Part shown: piece after piece, positions 52,961 through 62,310 of the stretch
How the letters are laid out: every line of letters starts with the position of its first letter
Numbering within the stretch: the stretch's first letter is position 1
Assembly: GCF_003438995.1 (NCBI RefSeq)
Contig: NZ_QSUN01000017.1
Coordinates: 10,862-74,861 of the forward strand
Source: Bacteroides sp. OM05-12
GTDB taxonomy: Bacteria; Bacteroidota; Bacteroidia; Bacteroidales; Bacteroidaceae
Reading direction: 5' to 3'
Length of the DNA: 64,000 bases
Made by a program: the position numbers and the translations under genes
The notes under the pieces: model-generated
Databases searched by the model: none
The model's input: only the letters and a program-made list of their open reading frames with translations
What the model was told of the DNA's origin: nothing

Positions 52961-53046
52961 CTTTTTTCAGTTAAGAATTGAGAGTTGAGTATGGAGAGCT
53001 CTTTTTGTTCGCCCATTTTGACTACCACAAACAATAGTAAAAAATA

Positions 53047-53109
53047 TGTATTCACTATAATTGATTACATATCAACACTATACATTCTAATCGTGAAGAG
53101 GTGAAGGTA
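53047..53109 (+). repeat. CCTTCAC hairpin element, degenerate copy C
   Basis: Same length as copy A (63 bp) and same orientation. It has TTCACTATAATT near the left end and CGTGAAGAGGTGAAGG at the right end; the left arm has decayed. It sits 53 bp before the 22-bp array, as copy A does at 65 bp. Confidence 0.5.
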
Positions 53110-53161
53110 GTTTCAACCTTTTTTCAATTATATCAAATAAGCCCTAAAACACTGTTGGAGT

Positions 53162-53315
53162 CTATAAAAATCATCTTGATGCTTTTTACAAATACCACGA
53201 TGTTTTTAAAAAACATCAGGTTGATTGAAAAAAACATCAGGACATTTGTAAACAAAGATACGGTCGATTATCTACAAACTCCTATCGTTTGCAAACAATC
53301 GACCGTATGTTGAAT
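53162..53315. repeat. 22-bp-period tandem array (7 units)
   Basis: Seven exact 22-bp steps start at 53162. Units 3 and 4 share AAAAAACATCAGG. Units 5-7 (AAAGATACGGTCGATT, ACAAACTCCTATCGTTTG, CAATCGACCGTAT) match the last three units of the 34-kb array in order. The outer arms ATACGGTCGATT/AATCGACCGTAT are inverted. The array ends 20 bp from the dprA stop codon. The rest of the 640-bp gap, outside the terminator and hairpin elements, shows nothing I can name. Confidence 0.8.
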
Positions 53316-53334
53316 AGCAGGTACTTCTTTACTT

Positions 53335-54450
53335 TCACGCAAGCAATTGGTAAACCCCGCCTGCCAATGTTCGGATGACACCTTTCATCTCCAGTTCAAA
53401 CAGGATTTCACTCATTTTATTAACCGGAATATTAGCCTCAACAATCAATGAATTAATCTGTAAATCTCCAGTCCTTTGTAAAACATCTACGATCAATTGC
53501 TCATCCTCCGTCAGATCCGGAAATAGTTGCCTTTGCACCGGAACAGCCTGCGAGCCGGAAGCGGTATCCCAACACATTGCTTTCACAAAATCCTCGGCAG
53601 ACTGAATCAGCGATGCTCGATTAGTGCGAATCAAATTGTTACAACCTTGAGAAAACTCATCATTAATTCGTCCGGGAAAAGCAAAACAATCACGATGATA
53701 ACTTCCGGCAATATCGGCAGTAATCAGGCTTCCCCCTTTCACTGCGGATTCTACAACAATAGTAGCATCGGACATTCCTGCAACAATGCGATTACGGCAA
53801 ACAAAGTTCTGTCTGTCCGGATTTGTACCTGACATATACTCTGTCAACAAACCACCATGTCCCAACATTTCAACAGCCGTACTCCTATGCGCTGCGGGGT
53901 AAATACGGTCCAGACCATGAGCCAATACTCCGACTGTATCCATACAATTTGCCAAAGCAGCACGATGCGCATGTATATCTATGCCATACGCTAAACCGCT
54001 AACTACAAGCACATCCGGACAAAGTCTTTTCAAATCTTTCAGGAAGTCGAGACATAGCTCTTTCCCATAAGCAGTCGCATTTCTCGTACCTATCAGATTA
54101 ATAACCTTAAACGCATTTAAGTTTGTATTTCCTTTATAATAAAGAAGAATGGGAGCGTCGTCACACTCACGTAGTCTGGAAGGATAATCGTCCGAGGATA
54201 TTGATAAACAATCAATATGATTCTCACGGATAAAAAGAAGTTCCTGTTCTGCACGCCGAAAAGCCTCCGGTGTATCCAATGCTTTTATCAGACGAGGAGT
54301 CACTCCCGGAGCAATGCCCTCGAGATGTTCCCGTTCATGGAAAATTGTTACAGCATCTCCTACTATAGTCAACAAATTCTTGGCACCGATAGATCCCAAT
54401 CCCGGAATTTTTGTCAATGCCATTAAAGAAAGCAATTCTTCTTCTGTCAT
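53335..54450 (-). CDS. dprA: DNA-processing protein DprA (Smf)
   Basis: A 371-residue cytoplasmic protein that loads RecA on incoming single-stranded DNA during natural transformation. An N-terminal helix-hairpin-like region (about 1-70, KIPGLGSIGAKNLL) precedes the Rossmann-like DprA domain (about 75-285). That domain carries the signatures SGLAYGIDIHAHRAAL (about 150-165) and FVCRNRIVAGMSDATIVVES (about 215-233). A C-terminal winged-helix domain follows (about 305-370). The start overlaps the stop of the thioesterase gene by 4 bp, so the two are coupled. The first Met has no strong alternative. Confidence 0.93.
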   Translation of the reverse strand: MTEEELLSLMALTKIPGLGSIGAKNLLTIVGDAVTIFHEREHLEGIAPGVTPRLIKALDTPEAFRRAEQELLFIRENHIDCLSISSDDYPSRLRECDDAPILLYYKGNTNLNAFKVINLIGTRNATAYGKELCLDFLKDLKRLCPDVLVVSGLAYGIDIHAHRAALANCMDTVGVLAHGLDRIYPAAHRSTAVEMLGHGGLLTEYMSGTNPDRQNFVCRNRIVAGMSDATIVVESAVKGGSLITADIAGSYHRDCFAFPGRINDEFSQGCNNLIRTNRASLIQSAEDFVKAMCWDTASGSQAVPVQRQLFPDLTEDEQLIVDVLQRTGDLQINSLIVEANIPVNKMSEILFELEMKGVIRTLAGGVYQLLA

Positions 54451-54854
54451 TCGGATACGTATGAAGCGAACAGTTTATCAAACAATTCGCTATCTCCCAA
54501 CCGTCCATTCACGACACATACTGTTTCCACTATAGACTTAATTGAAATCTTAAGATCCGGTAAACGAAATATATCTTGATAAAACAAATATTTAATGCCT
54601 TCTTTTTTCAGATAGAGCTTTGAAACAAACTCATCACCGCTTCTCAAAGGGGTCTTAAAAGCAATATTTATACGTGCCACCACAGGATCTATTCCTTGTG
54701 TATGAAGTTCCGCGAAACTTACACCTATAGAAGAAAGAAACTCGTGGCGAGTATGTTCCAGATAGTGTTGATAATTAGCATTGTTCACAATCCCCTGAAG
54801 ATCACATTCATAATCACGCACCTTCATGGAAAGTTCAAAGATATATTTATCCAT
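54447..54854 (-). CDS. Hotdog-fold acyl-CoA thioesterase (YbgC/4HBT family)
   Basis: A 135-residue cytoplasmic thioesterase. The 4-hydroxybenzoyl-CoA thioesterase motif is clear: VRDYECDLQGIVNNANYQHY, where the Asp (about residue 18) is the catalytic acid, followed by EHTRHEFL. Length fits the family. The natural acyl-CoA is unknown. It lies between dprA (4-bp overlap) and the GNAT gene (13-bp gap) and is read from the promoter at 56019. Confidence 0.85.
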   Translation of the reverse strand: MDKYIFELSMKVRDYECDLQGIVNNANYQHYLEHTRHEFLSSIGVSFAELHTQGIDPVVARINIAFKTPLRSGDEFVSKLYLKKEGIKYLFYQDIFRLPDLKISIKSIVETVCVVNGRLGDSELFDKLFASYVSE

Positions 54855-54867
54855 TATTTTAATATTA

Positions 54868-55998
54868 TCAGATAGCTTTTACAAAGGCCCTTCTTCTCTT
54901 ATGCAATTCGGTATCAAAATATTCCCATTGCGCCTGAACCTTTCCGTTCATTTCCAATTCCGGATTACTCTCTGCATATTTAAAACCCAGTTTTTGATAC
55001 ACCGGGATCAAATCGGAAAACAGCAATGCGTTAACTCCCTTATTCTGGTATTCGGGCTTAATGGCAACCAATAGCAAATCAAGTACCTTTGCCCGCTTTA
55101 CAAACAGGGCTTTAAGCAAATGATACCATCCGAAAGGCAGTATTCTTCCCTTGGCCTTTTGCAATGCAACGGAAAGTGAAGGCATTGAAATACCGACACC
55201 GACCAATGCGTCATTTGCATCGGTGATAAGAGTCAGCATCCTCAAATCCACGATAGGAAGATACATTTTTATATATTGTTTGATCTGTCCTTGAGACAAT
55301 GGTGAAAACCCATAAAGCGGACTGTATGCTTCATTCATCAATTCGAAAATAGCCTGACCATACTCTTTGGCAATCGCTTTTGAAGAAGTATATTTCTTTA
55401 TTTTAAGACTATATTTCCGTTGAATAAGATCGGATATACGTTGATGTTTTTCAGGAATGCCATCAGGAATATAGATTTTATATTCTACCCAGTCTGCATC
55501 CTTTTCATATCCCAATTTCTCCATATGTTCAGGATAATACGGATAATTATAAATTGTTGCCATGGTACTCAACTGGTCATAGCCCTCTACCAACATTCCC
55601 TCCGCATCAAAGTCGGTAAACCCTAACGGTCCTTGTATGTGAGTCATTCCTCGTTCTCTACCCCACTTCTCAACCGTCTCCAGCAGTATCTTGGAGACTT
55701 CTATATCATCTATAAAATCAATCCAACCGAAACGTACATCCTTTTTACCCCACGTTTCGTTTGCTCTCTTATTAATTATTCCGGCTATACGTCCTACAAG
55801 CTTACCATCCTTATATGCAAGAAAATAATCGGCTTCGCAAAACTCAAATGCGGCATTTTTCTTTTTGCTGAAAGTATTCAGCATATCGTCATATAAATCA
55901 GGAACTGAATAACGGTTGTCCTTATAAAGCTCATAATTAAACCTGATAAAATCTTTCAACTCCTTTTTTGTCGTAACTTTTTTTACCGTTATAGCCAT
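54868..55998 (-). CDS. GNAT-like N-acetyltransferase family protein
   Basis: A 376-residue cytoplasmic protein with two GNAT-like halves. The N-terminal half carries YFLAYKDGKLVGRIAGIIN, a GNAT beta4-strand pattern. The C-terminal half has LLVAIKPEYQNKGVNALLF, which fits the acetyl-CoA pyrophosphate-binding loop (Q-N-K-G-V-N). It resembles a conserved Bacteroidota family annotated only as N-acetyltransferase; the acceptor is unknown. The first gene of a three-gene operon with the thioesterase and dprA, about 14 nt from the predicted transcription start. Confidence 0.72.
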   Translation of the reverse strand: MAITVKKVTTKKELKDFIRFNYELYKDNRYSVPDLYDDMLNTFSKKKNAAFEFCEADYFLAYKDGKLVGRIAGIINKRANETWGKKDVRFGWIDFIDDIEVSKILLETVEKWGRERGMTHIQGPLGFTDFDAEGMLVEGYDQLSTMATIYNYPYYPEHMEKLGYEKDADWVEYKIYIPDGIPEKHQRISDLIQRKYSLKIKKYTSSKAIAKEYGQAIFELMNEAYSPLYGFSPLSQGQIKQYIKMYLPIVDLRMLTLITDANDALVGVGISMPSLSVALQKAKGRILPFGWYHLLKALFVKRAKVLDLLLVAIKPEYQNKGVNALLFSDLIPVYQKLGFKYAESNPELEMNGKVQAQWEYFDTELHKRRRAFVKAI

Positions 55999-56018
55999 AC
56001 GTATTCATATTTTGGCTG

Positions 56019-56026
56019 CAAATATA
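56019..56026 (-). promoter_or_regulatory. -7 element of the GNAT-thioesterase-dprA operon
   Basis: The minus strand reads TATATTTG (TAnnTTTG), 20 nt before ATG 55998. Confidence 0.55.
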
Positions 56027-56238
56027 ACGCTTTTTAATATAACTCGTTCTGTTTATATCTGATATCTTGTTGTCGTATAACTAAATATCCTTCTCCTCAC
56101 TCAAGTAGATGACTTCAAAAAGCCAAAATCACTTCCCAAATTAAAAACACTATACTCCTTTTTTTGTTATTTTGAAGATGAGTAACAAGCGTAGAGAAAA
56201 AAAGCCGGAATATATAGCTTAATTCCAAGAATAAGATA

Positions 56239-56246
56239 TACATTTG
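56239..56246 (+). promoter_or_regulatory. -7 element of the MscS gene
   Basis: TACATTTG (TAnnTTTG), 40 nt before ATG 56287. The -33 box is not clear. Confidence 0.5.
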
Positions 56247-56286
56247 ACCACTAAAATAAATTTGAATTTATAGTATCCATTATATT

Positions 56287-58089
56287 ATGAAAAGAACAGT
56301 CTTTCTAATTATACTGTTTTCCGCATTCATAAGTTCTATGGCACATGCACAACTTAAAGAGGCGGTTAAAGACATATTCTCTACGATAAAAGATAGCGTA
56401 GAAACTGTTTATACTCCTAAACCGGACAGTGATTCAATCCAACTCGACCAAATGAAACGGTTACTACAAGAGGCCAAAATCAATGAAATGAATCTGCGGA
56501 TAGAGATGGAACAAATACGCCTGGCATCCTCTTCTATGGACTCTCTCAAAAAAGTACAGCAAAAATCACGGATAGATTCTTTACGTACAATTACACAAGG
56601 CGTTCCCGTCATTATAAATAAAGACACCTTATTTACTCTATATGCCAAAAGGGGTGGTCTCTCTCCTTATGAACGTGCCCAAAATATAGAAAAGATTATT
56701 GATCAACTCGGACGAAAATATAATTTAAAACCTGATTCTGTCTATATAGAAACGACCGATCACGTCACTGATATTATGTACGGCAGTAAGGTTATAATAT
56801 CTCTTACTGATGTAGACGGATTATGGCAAAATACGACTCGTACTGAATTGGCACAAGAATACAAAGGAATAATAACGCAAAAATTACACCAGCTAAAGGA
56901 AGAACACGGTTTTTTCCAACTACTAAAACGTATTCTTTATTTCATTCTGGTATTGGTTATACAATACCTGTTATACAAGGTTACCACTTACCTTTATCGT
57001 AAACTTAAAACCAAAATTATCAGCCTAAAGGATACTAAACTCAAACCAATCTCTTTTCATAACTATGAGTTATTGGATACTAACAAACAGGTTAAAGCAC
57101 TAGTGTTCTTTTCTAACATAGGACGTTACCTAATTATCCTATTGCAACTATTGATAACCGTACCTATCTTATTTTCTATATTTCCACAGACAGAACATTT
57201 AGCAAAGAAAATATTTTCCTATTTATGGTTACCCATTAAATCCATCCTGATAGGAGTTATTGATTACATTCCGAATTTGTTCACCATCTTCGTTATCTAC
57301 TTCGCTATCCGATACATTGTTAAAGGATTACGATATCTGTCCAACGAAATAGCTTCCGAGAAACTAAAAATTGCAGGTTTTTATCCGGATTGGGCTGCAC
57401 CGACCTTCCATATCATCCGTTTTTTACTTTATGCATTCATGATTGCAATGATATACCCGTATCTACCCGGTTCCAACTCCGGTGTATTCCAAGGAATATC
57501 CGTCTTTGTCGGTCTGATTGTTTCATTGGGTTCAAGTACTGTTATCGGTAATATTATTGCAGGAATGGTTATCACTTATATGCGCGCATTCCGTTTGGGT
57601 GATCGCATCAAATTAAATGACATTACAGGCAATGTAATAGAAAAGACACCTTTGGTAACACGTGTAAAGACACCAAAGAATGAACTGGTCACTATTCCTA
57701 ATTCATTTGTCATGTCTTCTCATACGATAAACTACAGTGAATCCGCACGCGAATTGGGACTTATCATTCATGCTGAGGTCTCCATTGGTTACGATGAGCC
57801 CTGGCGTAAGATACACCAGTTACTTATTGATAGCGCTAAAGCTACAGAAGGCGTAAGTACCGAACCGGAACCATTTGTGTTGGAAACATCATTGAGCGAT
57901 TTCTATCCGGTATATCAAATCAATGCTTATATTAAAGAAGCAGATAAACTACCTAAAATATATTCGGCACTCTATCAGAATATTCAGGATAAGTTTGCAG
58001 AGGCAGAGGTAGAAATCATGTCACCGCATTATATCGCTACCAGAGATGGAAATGAATCTACTATTCCCAAGGCTAAAGATATTAAATAG
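56287..58089 (+). CDS. MscS-family mechanosensitive channel with periplasmic domain
   Basis: A 600-residue inner-membrane channel that opens under membrane tension to release solutes. Signal peptide about 1-21 (ending SMAHAQ). A periplasmic coiled-coil region (about 40-110, DQMKRLLQEAKINEMNL) is followed by a folded domain (about 110-205) and four to five transmembrane segments (about 215-430). The pore-lining and beta-domain signature is LGSSTVIGNIIAGMV then AFRLGDRI (about 415-445). The MscS C-terminal domain ends near 590. The length is greater than basic MscS (about 286), as in medium-sized multi-TM relatives. The stop overlaps the convergent methyltransferase gene by 8 bp. Confidence 0.88.
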   Translation: MKRTVFLIILFSAFISSMAHAQLKEAVKDIFSTIKDSVETVYTPKPDSDSIQLDQMKRLLQEAKINEMNLRIEMEQIRLASSSMDSLKKVQQKSRIDSLRTITQGVPVIINKDTLFTLYAKRGGLSPYERAQNIEKIIDQLGRKYNLKPDSVYIETTDHVTDIMYGSKVIISLTDVDGLWQNTTRTELAQEYKGIITQKLHQLKEEHGFFQLLKRILYFILVLVIQYLLYKVTTYLYRKLKTKIISLKDTKLKPISFHNYELLDTNKQVKALVFFSNIGRYLIILLQLLITVPILFSIFPQTEHLAKKIFSYLWLPIKSILIGVIDYIPNLFTIFVIYFAIRYIVKGLRYLSNEIASEKLKIAGFYPDWAAPTFHIIRFLLYAFMIAMIYPYLPGSNSGVFQGISVFVGLIVSLGSSTVIGNIIAGMVITYMRAFRLGDRIKLNDITGNVIEKTPLVTRVKTPKNELVTIPNSFVMSSHTINYSESARELGLIIHAEVSIGYDEPWRKIHQLLIDSAKATEGVSTEPEPFVLETSLSDFYPVYQINAYIKEADKLPKIYSALYQNIQDKFAEAEVEIMSPHYIATRDGNESTIPKAKDIK

Positions 58090-59272
58090 CTTTTGTGCAT
58101 TTCAGAATAACCCTTTTTTCATCGGCTAATGTCGTTGCAAATAAGTAAATATCTCCGCCCTCATTAAGTTTAGTACGTTTCCTCAACTCGGAAACAGAGG
58201 ATGGGAAATTACGTACGGTTATATTCGCTTTCGATATTCCGGAAAGATGTTCTTTCATTTCTCTCTTATTTAACGAAAATACCGAATGACAAATAAAAAT
58301 CCTTCCGGGAAAATCAGTTATCAACTGATCCGATGCATAAAGATGGCTGTTGGGATGCAACTTCTTTATTCCATATTTATATGCAATACTTTTATAAGCT
58401 CCCGCTTTTAATATAGAAGAATTAGGTTCATAGAGATATTTACCCATATCGGAAGCGTAATCGCAGATTACATTTTGTTCTTCTTCCCTGGTAAAATCAA
58501 AACATTGCATATCTCCCTTTCTATCCAAATTGACACAGTGTATCTTACAAGACTCAGTATCATTAGAGGCTAGAACAAGAAGTAACTCTTTACATTCGTT
58601 CAAAACAGAAACAATATGTACGGCTTTTGTTTTCGGCATATCAGACAGAGCCAAAGCAAGATCAAGCATTGGAGATAATTTTATCATAATCATATCGGCT
58701 TTATCCAACAAAAGCGAAGACATGGCTTTCACATCGGGCATACAATCAGAAATTGCAACCGTTTTCCCTCCCTTATCATCTCTGCGAGCCGGATCAATAA
58801 AAATACAATTTACCCTATTCGTATTTTTCAAGAAATCCACACCGTCTCCATTTACTATTTCCACATGATTAAGTCCCAATAAAGGAAAATTATGTGCAGC
58901 TATTCCACAAAGCTCCTCTTGTTTCTCTACATAAATTACTTTTTTAAAATTAGGAGCTAAAAAAGCACAGTCTATCCCAAAACCTCCCGTCAAATCAATT
59001 AAAGAGCCACCCTTTAATAACGAAGATTTATAACGAGCCGTCATCTCTGAAGAACATTGTTCTAAAGACAAATGTCTGGGATATAATAATCCATCCGTTG
59101 CATACCAAGAAGGAAGCTTATCTTTTGCAGTTTGCAATCCCGCAATTTGAGTAATAGCGACAGACATATCTACTAACGGATATTTACTCGCTTGTAACGC
59201 AAGAGCACAAACATCTTCTTTTTGGTGCTCTTGTATAAATTTAATCGTATCTGAATTTAACCGTATACCCAT
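58082..59272 (-). CDS. THUMP-like class I SAM-dependent methyltransferase
   Basis: A 396-residue cytoplasmic protein with a Rossmann methyltransferase core. The SAM-binding motif I is LIDLTGGFGIDCAFLA (about 92-107), the acidic loop follows in YVEKQEE, and the catalytic motif IFIDPARRD is at about 158-166. The C-terminal ~100 residues (NITVRNFPSSVSELRKR) resemble the THUMP-like domain of a conserved Bacteroidota family. The substrate is unknown; RNA is possible. A longer frame to 59326 adds a hydrophobic stretch that spans the -7 element, so ATG 59272 (MGIRLNSDTIKF) was chosen. That places the start only about 5 nt from the -7 element, so the mRNA may be leaderless. Confidence 0.8.
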   Translation of the reverse strand: MGIRLNSDTIKFIQEHQKEDVCALALQASKYPLVDMSVAITQIAGLQTAKDKLPSWYATDGLLYPRHLSLEQCSSEMTARYKSSLLKGGSLIDLTGGFGIDCAFLAPNFKKVIYVEKQEELCGIAAHNFPLLGLNHVEIVNGDGVDFLKNTNRVNCIFIDPARRDDKGGKTVAISDCMPDVKAMSSLLLDKADMIMIKLSPMLDLALALSDMPKTKAVHIVSVLNECKELLLVLASNDTESCKIHCVNLDRKGDMQCFDFTREEEQNVICDYASDMGKYLYEPNSSILKAGAYKSIAYKYGIKKLHPNSHLYASDQLITDFPGRIFICHSVFSLNKREMKEHLSGISKANITVRNFPSSVSELRKRTKLNEGGDIYLFATTLADEKRVILKCTKAI

Positions 59273-59276
59273 AATG

Positions 59277-59284
59277 CAAAAGTA
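59277..59284 (-). promoter_or_regulatory. -7 element of the THUMP-like methyltransferase gene
   Basis: The minus strand reads TACTTTTG (TAnnTTTG). The ATG at 59272 follows after 4 nt, close to where transcription should begin. Confidence 0.5.
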
Positions 59285-59357
59285 ACAAATCTCCGATATA
59301 AACCTGCATATAATCCATTTTAACAATATTTTCGTAGTGTGTTTTTTATATTTATCT

Positions 59358-59365
59358 TATTTTTG
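59358..59365 (+). promoter_or_regulatory. -7 element of the second TPR-AraC gene
   Basis: TATTTTTG (TAnnTTTG), 20 nt before ATG 59386. Confidence 0.5.
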
Positions 59366-59385
59366 TATGCAATATTATAGATTGA

Positions 59386-61134
59386 ATGACACAAGTACAT
59401 CTGATATTTTACATATGCCTCTTATTATGGGGATACTGCTCACAAAACCCAGCCCAAAGGTCAATAAATAAAAATAGGGATAGTCTATATACAGAACAAT
59501 ACATTACAAGTATTTATATAAACGAACCAGAACGAGCGCTAAAACTATTAGAAAAAGCAGAAACCGATAAACTTTTACCTTTACATATTATTGACGACTT
59601 ACGTAGCATGGCTTATCGTAATATGTATATGTGCAAATTAGCATTTATATATGCGCAAAAATCATATGCTAACGACTCTACTCAACAGAATAATCCGCAA
59701 CATTTATTAAAAATGACGGTCACTTTAGCTGAGCTCGCAAATTTATTAAGTAATTATGAAGAAAGTACCGAGTTTGCAATTAAAGGGATCAAATTAGCCC
59801 AAGAGAATAAAAACAAAAAAGCGGAGGCTAAGTTACTTTTCTGCATTGGAGAGAATGAAAGAATGTTGGCTCTGACCCAAGAAAGTTATGAACGCTTCGA
59901 CCAAGCAATTCAGCTATTACAAAAGGGTCAAGACATTGAAGAGATGGCAATGCTATCTTATTTCTATGGAGTAAAAATGAGTTATCTAATTGACGATTCT
60001 AGATTTGAGGAAGCAATATTTATCGGATTAGAACGCCAAAAGCTTATCAATAAAATGAATAATTCACCGGAACTTCCACCCGGCTATGCTGACTTACAAT
60101 ATGCATATGTCTATTCCAAATTGGCATATGCGTTATTTATGACAGGAGAATATACGCAAGCTGAAAACTATTTCAGGAAGTATTCATTAACTCATTCCGC
60201 ATCAACTCCAAGCGGGAAATATGATGCAGTTCCCTATTTGTTACTTACAAAACAATATCAATCTGCTTTAGATAAGAGCTATGATCTCAAAAACATACTA
60301 GCTCAACAAGACACTCTTAACCAACAATATATAGGTATTTTACAGAATCAAATAAAAGCTTATACTGGTTTAAAGAACTATCAAAAAGTTGCTGAATTGC
60401 AAACACGGATAATGGTTATTTCTGATAGTCTTTTTATACGCGAAAAGAAAAATGCTGCATTAGAATTAAATATCATTTATAAAACAAGCCAAAAAGAAGC
60501 CCAAATCGCCAAACATATTTCACAACTGAAAATACGCACCATACTATTAGTTTCCCTTACAAGTATCTCTATATTGCTGTTACTCTTACTATGGCGTATA
60601 TGGAAATATAATCGTACCATTAAATATAAAAATGCAACTTTATTACAATATATCAATGAAGAGCTTTCAAACCAAAATAAACTTCAAGAAACGTATAAAT
60701 CACTCCATCTCCTGAATGAGAAAGAAGAAACAATCTACCCCCAAAATGATTCTAATACTCATAATGAGGAACAAGAACAAATAGAGAACAAAGCTATATT
60801 TGAGAAATTGAATTTTACTATAACACAAGATAAGCTATACCTATCTTCAGACTTATCAAGAGAAGAATTAGCAAAAAAAGTTCACTTGAATAATACACGT
60901 TTTGCTCGTATGATTAAGGAAAATACAGGAACCAACTTAAATGGTTATCTCAATAATTTACGGTTGAAATATGCTATCCAACTTTTAAAAGAGCAGCCGA
61001 ATTACACGTTAAAAGCAATTGCCGAGGAATCCGGAATCAATAGTATGCCGACATTCCACAATCTTTTTAAAGTAAAAACAGGTATGACACCATCGGAATT
61101 TAAGAATGCACTGAAAAGCAAAAAGGTTGATTAA
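59386..61134 (+). CDS. TPR - transmembrane - AraC-type HTH regulator (copy 2)
   Basis: A 582-residue membrane-bound regulator with the same architecture as the gene at 34561-36294. A signal peptide-like N-terminus (1-19) leads to periplasmic TPR-like helices (about 30-375, e.g. NYEESTEFAIKGIKLAQEN and LQYAYVYSKLAYALFMTGEY). A transmembrane helix is at about 385-405 (ILLVSLTSISILLLLLLW), then a coiled-coil linker and a C-terminal AraC double HTH (about 475-578, with LSREELAKKVHLNNTRFARM and FKVKTGMTPSEFKNAL). The two paralogues align over nearly the full length, but the linker before the HTH differs and is rich in Asn/Gln/Glu here. Ligand and targets are unknown. An imperfect hairpin without U-tract follows at 61141-61179. 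Confidence 0.82.
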   Translation: MTQVHLIFYICLLLWGYCSQNPAQRSINKNRDSLYTEQYITSIYINEPERALKLLEKAETDKLLPLHIIDDLRSMAYRNMYMCKLAFIYAQKSYANDSTQQNNPQHLLKMTVTLAELANLLSNYEESTEFAIKGIKLAQENKNKKAEAKLLFCIGENERMLALTQESYERFDQAIQLLQKGQDIEEMAMLSYFYGVKMSYLIDDSRFEEAIFIGLERQKLINKMNNSPELPPGYADLQYAYVYSKLAYALFMTGEYTQAENYFRKYSLTHSASTPSGKYDAVPYLLLTKQYQSALDKSYDLKNILAQQDTLNQQYIGILQNQIKAYTGLKNYQKVAELQTRIMVISDSLFIREKKNAALELNIIYKTSQKEAQIAKHISQLKIRTILLVSLTSISILLLLLLWRIWKYNRTIKYKNATLLQYINEELSNQNKLQETYKSLHLLNEKEETIYPQNDSNTHNEEQEQIENKAIFEKLNFTITQDKLYLSSDLSREELAKKVHLNNTRFARMIKENTGTNLNGYLNNLRLKYAIQLLKEQPNYTLKAIAEESGINSMPTFHNLFKVKTGMTPSEFKNALKSKKVD

Positions 61135-61275
61135 CAAACCTATAGACAATTTTTAATCACGATAAGACTATTGTTTATAACAAATAAGGAATATTTATAT
61201 ATGATTTATATTAAATCGTGTTTATTTGCAAACGATTAAATTTAAACCAACAACTAAATATTACATCTTTCCATT

Positions 61276-61623
61276 ATGGAAAAAATTAAGAGTATAAGTA
61301 TAAACTTGTTGAAGGTATTGGAACGTGAGTCAAATAACAAAAATCATATATTCCTCTACCAACAAGAAAATGGCAAATGGATAGCTTTTGAACAATCTGC
61401 CTGGTTTTTATCCTTTTTTTATCCAAACATAAAATGCACAAAAAAAATATATCAATCATTTGAAGTTATTTTAGTTTCAGCAGAAATAAATGATGATATT
61501 CTAAATAAAAGAAAAGAGCTTAATTCAACAATACAAAATGAAGATGGATCTATAGTTTTATCAATAGATCTAGATTTAGCCATGCTTGCATGGAAAAATA
61601 AAATACCCTTGCATCAAAACTAA
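61276..61623 (+). CDS. Hypothetical protein, 115 aa
   Basis: A small open frame for a soluble protein without signal peptide or membrane helix; I do not recognise it. It starts MEKIKSISINLLKVLERESN and contains ENGKWIAFEQSAWFLSFFYP and a mixed alpha/beta pattern to IVLSIDLDLAMLAWKNKIP. It has codon use similar to its neighbours and ATG follows an AT-rich leader; no canonical -7 element was found. It is followed by about 690 bp without an intact gene, so it may be part of a decaying region. Confidence 0.45.
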   Translation: MEKIKSISINLLKVLERESNNKNHIFLYQQENGKWIAFEQSAWFLSFFYPNIKCTKKIYQSFEVILVSAEINDDILNKRKELNSTIQNEDGSIVLSIDLDLAMLAWKNKIPLHQN

Positions 61624-62179
61624 TTTTATATCGATCATAATTAAATCCTTCATTTTTTATATTGATCCCAAAATCGCCCATTCTTTATAAAGGCGAAGAT
61701 GGTGATAGCACATTAATTATTGCTCTGAAATAGTTTTTTATTAGATCGCTCAAAAAAGAAATGATATAAGAAAACAAGAATCATCAACATTCTATTTTGG
61801 CTCTATAAATTAAAAGGAATAGCAACAGAATATTAGTGTGTGACTACTATCCGGAACAAAAGTTTGAATTTTATTTCAATCACAGAGTACCTTTCAAAGT
61901 TTAGGGAACCCAAAGACACAAAACATCCACCGCATTGCGCAAAAATCAAATGAAACAATTGATCATACCAGAATAAATTGAAATTATCGCCAAAATACTT
62001 ATTTGATGATGGTGAAGTCATAAATGTTACCCAAACTACTACAACGCCCCCAAAATAGTAGTTCCTATTATTATAACATCTATTGGAATAGTAACGGAAG
62101 AAGATCAACCTTTGCAATTAATAAAAAATAATTTAGTAATTTTAACCTACTAATGCGTGTTTAATATATAAAATAGACA
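61624..62179. other. Gene-poor stretch with possible degraded coding remnants
   Basis: No intact gene is supported here. Short plus-strand stretches translate into protein-like text that is broken by stops and frame changes, such as PILYKGEDGDSTLIIALK (about 61676-61730) and LFDDGEVINVTQTTTTPPK (about 62000-62055). This hints at a decayed gene, but no family is recognisable. The single long minus-strand frame (61833-62117) is low-complexity and Phe/Tyr/Cys-rich, and looks spurious. Confidence 0.3.
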
Positions 62180-62187
62180 TACGTTTG
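62180..62187 (+). promoter_or_regulatory. -7 element of the Omp28-like gene
   Basis: TACGTTTG (TAnnTTTG), giving an AT-rich leader of about 115 nt before ATG 62311. The -33 box is not clear. Confidence 0.45.
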
Positions 62188-62310
62188 CATATTCTGAATT
62201 AAAATAATAAACAAATGCATATTTATAAAACGCTTATTTAAATAATTATTAAATATAAATCGATTTATTCAATTCGATCAATTAAAGCAAACATCAATTA
62301 ATAACAATAA

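Noticed and set aside
53101..53313. Plus-strand open frame of 70 codons over the 53-kb array
   Set aside because: Same reason: repeat sequence, low-complexity product, no ribosome binding site.
61833..62117. Minus-strand open frame of 94 codons
   Set aside because: Low-complexity Phe/Tyr/Cys/Val-rich product, no start context, no recognisable fold.
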